The notes below the pieces were generated by a model that made no database searches, had not been told where the DNA came from, and was given only the letters and a program-made list of their open reading frames with translations. Shown piece after piece: positions 41,919-48,534 of a stretch of 49,886 bases of DNA; within the stretch, counting starts at the first letter, position 1, and each line of letters opens with the position of its first letter. A program made the translations under genes and the position numbers. The stretch is from Gemmatimonadota bacterium (GTDB lineage: Bacteria; Gemmatimonadota; Gemmatimonadetes; Gemmatimonadales; GWC2-71-9), in assembly GCA_003223395.1 (NCBI GenBank), contig QHUZ01000038.1, forward strand, positions 1 to 49,886. Reading direction: 5' to 3'.

Positions 41919-42728
41919 ATGCGATCGGCTGGTAATCCCGTGGATGAGCGCCGCAGCGGGACCGAGCGCCGCTCCGGCAGCGACCGCCGCGAGATGATCG
42001 TGGAAGAAGCCGCCACGCTGCCGTTGCACAGCGTCTTCCCGCACGCCCGGCTCAGCGACAGCGAAGCCACCGAGCGTGCCGCCGCGATCGAAGCGCATCG
42101 CCGCGAGCTCGGGAACCGCTTGGGCCGCAACGTCGGCGCCGTCGTCGCCGCCGTGGACTACATGCTCAACATCAGCCGCGACCTCGTCTCCCCGACCATC
42201 GTCGAACACGAGGCGCTCGAGCAGCTGGAGCACCGCTCGGTCACCGATCCGCTCACCGGGCTGTTCAATCGCTACCACTTCGATGCGACGATGACCCGGG
42301 AGATCGCGCGCTGCCGCCGCTATGGCGTGCCGCTCTCCCTGCTCCTCGTCGACGTCGATCGCTTGAAGTTGATGAACGACCGCTGGGGCCATCACGCCGG
42401 CGACCAGGCCCTCGGCCGCGTCGCGGTGGCGATTCAGAAGAGCCTGCGTGGCACCGATATCGCGGCCCGGCTGGGCGGCGACGAATTCGCCATCATCCTG
42501 CCCGACACCGACGCCGTCGCGGGCTTGATCGTGGCGACCCGCATCCGCCGCAACCTCGTCGAGAACGCGTCCACCATGGTGACCGTCAGCGGCGGGCTGG
42601 TCGAGCTTCCCCGCGATGTCGACGTGTCCACCGCCCAGCTGATGCTGGTCGCGGACCATGCGTTGTACGCCGCGAAAAACTCCGGCGGTAACTGCGTGGT
42701 GCAAAGAGAGTATCAGTCGGACGAATAG
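41919..42728 (+). CDS. Diguanylate cyclase (GGDEF), soluble
   Basis: Makes c-di-GMP from two GTP. It has 269 residues: an N-terminal basic stretch (DERRSGTERRSGSDRREM), a short helical part (residues about 45-105) and a GGDEF domain from about 105. The active site is ARLGGDEFAIILPDTD, preceded by the inhibitory RxxD site (LRGTD) five residues upstream, so product feedback is expected. DPLTGLFNRYHFD and LLLVDVDRLKLMNDRWGHHA are the expected nucleotide and metal contacts. No signal-sensing domain is visible. The gene lies between the TPR gene and the two tRNA-Glu genes. Confidence 0.93.
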   Translation: MRSAGNPVDERRSGTERRSGSDRREMIVEEAATLPLHSVFPHARLSDSEATERAAAIEAHRRELGNRLGRNVGAVVAAVDYMLNISRDLVSPTIVEHEALEQLEHRSVTDPLTGLFNRYHFDATMTREIARCRRYGVPLSLLLVDVDRLKLMNDRWGHHAGDQALGRVAVAIQKSLRGTDIAARLGGDEFAIILPDTDAVAGLIVATRIRRNLVENASTMVTVSGGLVELPRDVDVSTAQLMLVADHALYAAKNSGGNCVVQREYQSDE

Positions 42729-42742
42729 TTTGTCTCTGCTGA

Positions 42743-42814
42743 TGCCCCCAAGGGGAATCGAACCCCTGTTCCCACCTTGAAAGAGTGGTGTCCTAGCCGT
42801 TAGACGATGGGGGC
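42743..42814 (-). tRNA. tRNA-Glu (TTC)
   Basis: On the minus strand: acceptor GCCCCCA/TGGGGGC, anticodon stem CCACT/GGTGG with loop CTTTCAA (anticodon TTC), T arm AGGGG-TTCGATT-CCCCT and discriminator A. Class I fold of 72 bases. Confidence 0.97.
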
Positions 42815-42842
42815 GGCGTGCACGTGCGCGAGGGATTTGGAG

Positions 42843-42915
42843 TAGCGGTAACGGGATTCGAACCCGTGTTTGAGCCTTGAGAGGGCTCCGTCCTAGTCCC
42901 CTAGACGATACCGCC
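42843..42915 (-). tRNA. tRNA-Glu (CTC)
   Basis: On the minus strand: acceptor GGCGGTA/TACCGCT (first pair is G-U), anticodon stem GAGCC/GGCTC with loop CTCTCAA (anticodon CTC), T arm ACGGG-TTCGAAT-CCCGT, discriminator A. It lies 28 bp from the first tRNA-Glu on the same strand, presumably one transcript. Confidence 0.95.
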
Positions 42916-42981
42916 GTCGGCCGCTGAATATCGCCGGTTCGCGCGGACAGGGTCAACCCAGTTTGCTGATCGTAGATGGAG

Positions 42982-43001
42982 GGGCGCAGCATGCTGCGCC
43001 C
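42982..43001. repeat. 20-bp perfect palindrome (REP-like)
   Basis: GGGCGCAGCATGCTGCGCCC is its own complement and is followed by TACC, in the non-coding stretch between the tRNA-Glu pair and the membrane GGDEF gene. Palindromes of this shape occur as dispersed extragenic repeats in many GC-rich bacteria; only one copy is visible in this window. Confidence 0.55.
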
Positions 43002-43055
43002 TACCTTATCCGGCCTGTTGACCTTCTGCTTGCTTTTCGTACCGTTACTGGCCCG

Positions 43056-44252
43056 ATGAAACGTCTCGTCTCCAAGTTCGTGCCCGAAGTCCTGCTGCTC
43101 GCCGCGGCGGCTGCGTTGTTGACCATGCCGTCGCTGCGCGGTACCGCCACGGGCCTCGCCACGGTTTTCCCCTTCGCCGTGGTCGCTGCGGCCCTGCTGC
43201 TGGGCTGGCGCTTCAACCGGTCCCGGCTGGTCTTCGCGATCGCGCTGCTGGCGCTCACCGAATACTTGCTGCTGAAGGGCGTGGACACCCAGCGAGAGCG
43301 CGTCTACTTCCACGCGCTGACGTTCCTGCTGCCGATCAACCTGGCGCTGGTTGCACTCTTGCCCGAGCGCGGCACCCTGACCCCCGCCGGGCTGCTGCGC
43401 TGGGTACTGCTCGGCGTGGAGGTCCTGGCGGTCGTCTTCCTGGCGCAGTCCTTCCCGGACAAGGCGCTCAAGTTCCTCACGGCGCGGCTGCTCCCTGGCC
43501 GGCTCACCGCGTGGACGCCCATCGCGCCGCCATCGATCGTTGCGTCCGTCGCGATCGGCGCGCTGCTCGCGCTGGCCTGGTGGCGCGAGCCGCAGTCTCC
43601 GGTCCGCGGCTACTGCTACGCGCTCATCGCCGTGTTCGCCGGGCTGTCGTGGCCGGCGGCGGGACCGGGTCAGGAGATCTGGCTGGCGACGGCAGGCCTG
43701 ATCCTCGTGATCGCGGTGATCGAAGCGTCGTACATGATGGCCTACCGCGACGGCTTGACCGAGCTCCCGGGCCGGCGCGCGCTGAATGAAGCCCTGCCCC
43801 GGCTCTCGGGGCAGTTCAGCGTCGCGATGGTGGACGTCGACCATTTCAAGCGCTTCAACGACACCTACGGACACGACGCGGGCGACCACGTCCTCCGGCT
43901 CGTCGCCGCGCGGCTCGCGCAGGCGCCCGGAGGCGGGACCGCGTATCGCTACGGCGGCGAGGAGTTCGCCCTGGTCTTTCCCGGCAAGGGCCAGGACGAG
44001 TGCCTGCCGCATCTCGAGGAGTTGCGCGAAATCGTCGAGACCAGCCGATTTACCATGCGGCGGCGGTTCCGGCCGCGGGTCAAGCCGAAGAACGACAAGG
44101 GCAGGAAGACCCGTCAGGCAATCACGATCACGGTGAGTATCGGCGTCGCGGAGCGGAACCACCGGAACACGTCTCCCGATCAGGTCGTGCAGGCGGCGGA
44201 CAAGGCTCTCTATCGGGCCAAGGAGGCAGGACGAAACCGCGTCTCTATCTGA
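43056..44252 (+). CDS. Membrane-bound diguanylate cyclase (GGEEF)
   Basis: Diguanylate cyclase of 398 residues. The start is ATG 43056 (MKRLVSKFVPEVLLLAAAAA). About seven membrane helices fill the first 220 residues. The GGDEF domain begins YRDGLTELPGRRALNEALPR, and the active site is YRYGGEEFALVFPGKGQDE, with SVAMVDVDHFKRFNDTYGHD ahead. No RxxD inhibitory site precedes GGEEF. A basic insert of about 20 residues (TMRRRFRPRVKPKNDKGRKT) interrupts the domain before ITITVSIGVAERN. The stop overlaps the next coding frame. Confidence 0.92.
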   Translation: MKRLVSKFVPEVLLLAAAAALLTMPSLRGTATGLATVFPFAVVAAALLLGWRFNRSRLVFAIALLALTEYLLLKGVDTQRERVYFHALTFLLPINLALVALLPERGTLTPAGLLRWVLLGVEVLAVVFLAQSFPDKALKFLTARLLPGRLTAWTPIAPPSIVASVAIGALLALAWWREPQSPVRGYCYALIAVFAGLSWPAAGPGQEIWLATAGLILVIAVIEASYMMAYRDGLTELPGRRALNEALPRLSGQFSVAMVDVDHFKRFNDTYGHDAGDHVLRLVAARLAQAPGGGTAYRYGGEEFALVFPGKGQDECLPHLEELREIVETSRFTMRRRFRPRVKPKNDKGRKTRQAITITVSIGVAERNHRNTSPDQVVQAADKALYRAKEAGRNRVSI

Positions 44253-45247
44253 TCCTTCCTTTCATCTTATATGCCCCCGGCCCTGCAAGCGCACAGAGCC
44301 TCTTCCACGATCGTGCCCCGCTCACCCTGCAGCTACAAGGAGACCTGCACGCGCTATTTGGCGATCGCGGCACGCAGCGCAAAGACCACGCCGCGACCCT
44401 GCGGTACGGTGGCGGAGCCGACACCGGCAGCATCGAGGTCAAGCTGCGGACACGCGGCATCTTTCGGTTGAAGCGGTGCGGGTTTCCACCGATCCGTCTC
44501 GACCTTCCTTCCAAGCAGCTGGGGAACACGCCCTTCGCCGGTGAGGACAAGCTCAAGCTGGTCACCCACTGCCAGGGCGACCGTTCCTACGAGCACAACC
44601 TGCTCCGCGAGTACGCGCTGTATCGCGTGTTCAATGCCGTGACCGACAGCAGCTTCCGGGTGCGGCTCGCGCACATGACATACATCGATTCGGCGCGCCA
44701 TGACACGGTGACGCGCTACGGATTCCTGATCGAGTCCGACACGGCGCTGGCGAAGCGGATCGGCGCCGATCAGATCCACAGCAACAACGTCTACGATCCG
44801 ATGACGGACCCGTCGTACATGACGCTGGTCGACGTCTTTGAGTACTTGATCGGCAATACCGACTGGTCGGTGTGGAAGCGGCACAACATCGCGTTGTTCC
44901 AGACGCTGCCGGAGCCTCGCGTGCTGCTCGCCGTGCCGTACGACTTCGATTTTTCCGGCGCGGTGAACGCACCCTATGCAGTGCCTCCGGAGCAGCTCAA
45001 GATCCAATCAGTGCGCCAGCGGGTGTATCGCGGGTTTTGCCAGCCCGACAGTCTGCTCGCCCGCGTCCTGGCGCGCTTTCGCGCTGCGAAAGACTCGATG
45101 TACGCCGCGGTTCGCGCGGTGCCCGATCTTCCGGAGCGGGACGTCCGCAATGTGCTCGACTACTTCGACGAGTTCTTCAAGGTCATCGACAATCCGGGGG
45201 TCGTGAATCGCGAGCTCGTACGCCCCTGCCGGCGGATGCCCACGTGA
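44249..45247 (+). CDS. Secreted CotH-kinase-like protein
   Basis: Protein of about 332 residues with a hydrophobic leader (LILPFILYAPGPASAQ) and no ATG, GTG or TTG near it. The frame is open upstream through the GGEEF gene to an ATG at 44000. CTG 44249, overlapping the GGEEF stop, is my provisional start. Conserved-looking parts are NLLREYALYRVFNAVTDSSF, VDVFEYLIGNTDWSVWKRHN and VLLAVPYDFDFSGAVNAPYA. The pattern N-DW-xxx-HN followed by PYDFDFSG recalls the CotH atypical-kinase family. CotH genes are known to co-occur with VTC-type polyphosphate polymerases; here a polyphosphate kinase gene follows. Confidence 0.65.
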   Translation: MILPFILYAPGPASAQSLFHDRAPLTLQLQGDLHALFGDRGTQRKDHAATLRYGGGADTGSIEVKLRTRGIFRLKRCGFPPIRLDLPSKQLGNTPFAGEDKLKLVTHCQGDRSYEHNLLREYALYRVFNAVTDSSFRVRLAHMTYIDSARHDTVTRYGFLIESDTALAKRIGADQIHSNNVYDPMTDPSYMTLVDVFEYLIGNTDWSVWKRHNIALFQTLPEPRVLLAVPYDFDFSGAVNAPYAVPPEQLKIQSVRQRVYRGFCQPDSLLARVLARFRAAKDSMYAAVRAVPDLPERDVRNVLDYFDEFFKVIDNPGVVNRELVRPCRRMPT

Positions 45248-45330
45248 ACGCGCGTCGCGTGTTCGGGTTGGCCGGCGACATTGCGGCGCTGCAGATCACC
45301 GGCGTGCGTTTCGAACCGCGCGACTCATGA
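45244..45330 (+). CDS. Possible 28-residue coupled micro-ORF
   Basis: Starts at GTG 45244 inside the stop of the CotH-like gene (GTGA) and ends at TGA 45328-45330 inside the start of the polyphosphate kinase gene (ATGA). It reads VNARRVFGLAGDIAALQI and so on. The double 4-bp overlap fits translational coupling, and its third positions are GC-rich. It may simply be a ribosome bridge or chance. Confidence 0.35.
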   Translation: MNARRVFGLAGDIAALQITGVRFEPRDS

Positions 45331-48300
45331 TCCTGCGTTGGGACGCTCCGGATGCGGCGACGCTCCGGCGCGCGCTGGCCGATTTGCCGCATCCCGCGTC
45401 ACGATTGCGTTCCACGAATTTCCGCGACGTGTATTTCGACACCAGCGATGGTGACCTGCGCACGCGCGGCGCCCGCTGCCGGTTGCGCTTTACCGCCGGC
45501 GGCGCGCGGTCGTTGACCCTCTGGCAGCCCGACGGCACACATATAGAGGAACGCGTACGGGAGGTGGACGCCGTCGCCGCACTCAACGGAACGTCGCCAC
45601 CCGCCATCCGCCTCCGCGCGCTGCTCGATCCAACGCGTCTCGTGACGTGGATCGAGCGCGATGTGGACCGTACCTGCCGCACCCTCAGACTGCCCCTGAT
45701 CGCGGTTCCGCTGTGCGATGTCGTTGTGGATGGGATCGTGCTGCGCCGCGGTGAAGTCGTCGCGACGCTCACGGAGCTGAGTGTGCACCCGCGGCCCTGG
45801 GGACAGGGCGCGGCCGGCCGCGTCGCGCGAGCGCTCGAAGCCGCGGTGCCGCTGCGGCCGGCGGGCAACGATCCGCTGCAGCGCGCGCTGAGGGCGCTCG
45901 ATGCGGTCGAAGCCGAGGGGATCGGCCGCGAGCTGCGTGGCGAACGAGAAGTCGCGCTCGTCGCCGTCGAGCACGGCCGCGTGGGATTGTGCCGTTCGGG
46001 CGCCGAGCTGCGGCTTCCGGTGCACCGCGGCAGCGGGGAAGCGGCGTGCCGCGCCGCGCTGCGCGAGCTGCTCGGCAGCGGTGAGGGACAGCTGCGACTC
46101 CTCGGCGTCGTGCCGCGCTCGGGCGACCGCGTACCGCTCGAGGTGTGGACGGCGCGCCGGCTGCACCGCCACTCGAGCAATGGCGAGACGCTGCAGTGGT
46201 TCACGCCCGCCGATCTCGTCGCGCGCGTCGGCTCTCCCATGCTGCGGGACCCCGGCACGCTCGCCGCCCTCACCGTCGCGGCCCGCTCGCCCCTCGTTCC
46301 CGAGTGGTCGGGCGCGCCGTTCGGGGACGTGACGGAAGCGGACGACGCGCAGGCGCCGGACGCAATCGCGCACGACAGCCGGGTCACGCTCACCGAGCTC
46401 CGCGTGGCGACGCTGCCCGACCAGGCGAAGGACCCTGCCCGGCTGGCACCCGAGCAGTATCTCAACGCGGAGCTGTCGTGGCTCGAGTTCAACGCGCGCG
46501 TCCTCGAGCTTGCCGAGGATTCTCGCACACCGCTCGCGGCCCGGCTGCGCTTTCTCAGCATCTTTTCCACGAATCTCGATCAGTTCGTCATGACGCAGAT
46601 CGGCGCCCTGAAGCAGCTCGTGGCGGTCGGTCGCAACGTTGCGGCTGCGGACGACGGCGGCCTCAAGCCGCAGGCAACACTCGATGCGTTTGCGGTGCGG
46701 CTGGGGCCGCTGCTCGCCAGGCAGTATCGCACCTTTCGGACGCTGGCACCCGCTCTGTCGATCGTTCGCTGGGCAGACCTCGCGGACGACGAGCGCACAC
46801 AGCTGCGCGCCCGCTGCGCCGACGAGATCCTTCCCTTTGTCAGTCCCAAGGCGCTGACCCGCGCGCCCGGACATCCGTTCCCGGTGGTGGGCGACCGCCG
46901 TCTCGCCCTGCTGGTCGCGCTGCGCGACCAGCCGGGCGCGGGCCCCCTGCATTACGCCATCGTGGAGCTGTCGCCCGAGCTGCCGCGGTTCATTGCCGTC
47001 TCGCCGGACGGCAACCAGATCGCGACGGAGGACCTCGTCCGCGCCAATCTCGATTTGCTCTATCCAGGGCGCGTCATCTCCTCCGCCCACGCGTTTCGGC
47101 TGACGCGCAGCGGCGACTTGCAGCTGGACGAGGCGACGACTGCCAATTTCCTCCAGGCGATCGAGGAGGAGCTGGTCCGGCGCCAATCTCGCCCGGTGCT
47201 CCGCATCGAGTTCGAGTCCGGCACGCCGCAGGCCCTGCAGGATCTGCTGCAACGCGAGCTGCGCTTCGAAGAAAGCGAGCGCGAAAGCACGCTGAGCGCT
47301 GCCGACGTCTACGTCTCGGACGGCGCGGTCGATCTCGGGGGCCTGCGCGAGATCGCGGCTGCGGCCTCGCTGCCCGATTATCCCGCATTCGTCCCGGCGC
47401 AGCGCTTCGAGTCACAGCGCAGCGTGGCCGAGCAGCTCGACCAGCGCGACGTGCTCGTCCATCACCCTCACGATTCGTTCCCCGGCAGCTTCGAGCGGTT
47501 CATCATCGAGGCGGCGGAAGACCCGAGTGTGCAGGCGATCAAGCTGACGTTGTATCGGCCGGGGGGACCGTCGACGATCGCAAACGCATTGCGAGGGGCC
47601 GCGCTCGCCGGCAAGGATGTCTCCGTCGTCGTCGAGCTCAAAGCGCGATTCGACGAGGCACGCAACATCGCCTGGGCCAGAAGTCTGGAGCGGGACGGTA
47701 TTCACGTGGTCACGGGACTCGTGAGCCTGAAGACGCACGCCAAGCTTGCCTTGATCGTGCGCCGCACCGCCGACGGGCGAGTCCATCGTCACGCCCACGT
47801 GGGCAGCGGCAATTACAATCCCGACACCGCCCTGGCCTACACCGATGTCGGGCTCTTCACCGCCGATCCTCGCATCACGGCGGATGTGCACGCCCTGTTC
47901 AATGAGCTGACCGGGTCGAGTCACGCGCCGCGGCCGCAGCTGCGGCACCTGCTCGTCGCGCCGACCACGTTGCTCCAGCGTCTCCTCGCGCTCATCGAAC
48001 GCGAGACCGAGCAGGCGCGCGCCGGCCGTCCGGCACACATCCGCGCAAAACTCAACGCGCTGTCCGACTCCACGGTCATCCAGGCACTGTACCGGGCATC
48101 ACAGGCGGGCGTTGCCGTGGACCTCGTGGTGCGCGGCATCTGCACGCTCCGCCCGGGCGTGCCGGGACTGTCCGAGCGCATTCGCGTCGTGAGCATCCTC
48201 GGTCGCTTTCTGGAGCACGCGCGGATCTACCACTTCGGCCATGGCGGTGAGGAGGAGTACTACATCGGATCAGCCGACTGGCGGCCCCGGAATCTCCGCC

Positions 48301-48437
48301 GCCGGGTGGAGGTCGTGGCTCCCGTGTTCGATCCGACTGCCCGGCGCACCTTGGACCGCATCCTGACACAGGAGTTGAACACGCCGACGGCCTGGCTGCT
48401 GCGCCCGGACGGCGGGTACGACCGCCTGCAAGGCTAG
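45327..48437 (+). CDS. ppk1: Polyphosphate kinase 1 with N-terminal CYTH and Nudix-like domains
   Basis: Protein of 1036 residues, against about 700 for ordinary PPK1. Residues 1-185 form a CYTH (triphosphate tunnel) domain: FRDVYFDTSDGDLRTRGARC, RLRFTAGGARSLTLW and EVVATLTELSVHPRPW; the N-terminal ExExK signature is absent. Residues about 205-330 resemble a Nudix hydrolase with a degenerate box (LVAVEHGRVGLCRSG, GEAACRAALRELLGSG, ETLQWFTPADLVARV). The PPK1 core starts near 375 (QYLNAELSWLEFNARVLELA). It contains the phospho-accepting His804 in SLKTHAKLALIVRR, HVGSGNYNPDTALAYTDVGL, and the second site HARIYHFGHGGEEEYYIGSA then DWRPRNLRRRVEV. It makes polyphosphate from ATP. There is no stop or frameshift between the domains. 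Confidence 0.88.
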   Translation: MILRWDAPDAATLRRALADLPHPASRLRSTNFRDVYFDTSDGDLRTRGARCRLRFTAGGARSLTLWQPDGTHIEERVREVDAVAALNGTSPPAIRLRALLDPTRLVTWIERDVDRTCRTLRLPLIAVPLCDVVVDGIVLRRGEVVATLTELSVHPRPWGQGAAGRVARALEAAVPLRPAGNDPLQRALRALDAVEAEGIGRELRGEREVALVAVEHGRVGLCRSGAELRLPVHRGSGEAACRAALRELLGSGEGQLRLLGVVPRSGDRVPLEVWTARRLHRHSSNGETLQWFTPADLVARVGSPMLRDPGTLAALTVAARSPLVPEWSGAPFGDVTEADDAQAPDAIAHDSRVTLTELRVATLPDQAKDPARLAPEQYLNAELSWLEFNARVLELAEDSRTPLAARLRFLSIFSTNLDQFVMTQIGALKQLVAVGRNVAAADDGGLKPQATLDAFAVRLGPLLARQYRTFRTLAPALSIVRWADLADDERTQLRARCADEILPFVSPKALTRAPGHPFPVVGDRRLALLVALRDQPGAGPLHYAIVELSPELPRFIAVSPDGNQIATEDLVRANLDLLYPGRVISSAHAFRLTRSGDLQLDEATTANFLQAIEEELVRRQSRPVLRIEFESGTPQALQDLLQRELRFEESERESTLSAADVYVSDGAVDLGGLREIAAAASLPDYPAFVPAQRFESQRSVAEQLDQRDVLVHHPHDSFPGSFERFIIEAAEDPSVQAIKLTLYRPGGPSTIANALRGAALAGKDVSVVVELKARFDEARNIAWARSLERDGIHVVTGLVSLKTHAKLALIVRRTADGRVHRHAHVGSGNYNPDTALAYTDVGLFTADPRITADVHALFNELTGSSHAPRPQLRHLLVAPTTLLQRLLALIERETEQARAGRPAHIRAKLNALSDSTVIQALYRASQAGVAVDLVVRGICTLRPGVPGLSERIRVVSILGRFLEHARIYHFGHGGEEEYYIGSADWRPRNLRRRVEVVAPVFDPTARRTLDRILTQELNTPTAWLLRPDGGYDRLQG

Positions 48438-48534
48438 GCAGCGCCGCAAAAACGCCTAGTAGGGGTCCGCTGACGCGCAACACGTTGTGACTCGTGACCT
48501 TGCACTGCGCGTTTCAATCTTTAATCGTGACTAT

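Noticed and set aside
42729-43055. Mobile-element insertion at the tRNA-Glu pair
   Set aside because: No integrase, direct repeat of a tRNA end or cargo gene is visible; the palindrome alone is not enough.
39126-44162. A minus-strand open frame of 1678 codons crossing several genes and two tRNA genes
   Set aside because: It is antisense to the TPR gene, two GGDEF genes and both tRNA-Glu genes, and its residues are Arg/Gln/Ala/Gly-rich as expected from the reverse of GC-rich coding DNA. The plus-strand genes have recognisable domains.
45399-47252. A 617-codon minus-strand frame opposite the polyphosphate kinase gene
   Set aside because: Antisense shadow of a well-recognised gene; no ribosome site or domain of its own.
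46145-47905. A 586-codon plus-strand frame inside the polyphosphate kinase gene
   Set aside because: It is an Arg/Ala/Gly-rich shadow; the PPK1 frame carries all motifs across the same interval.
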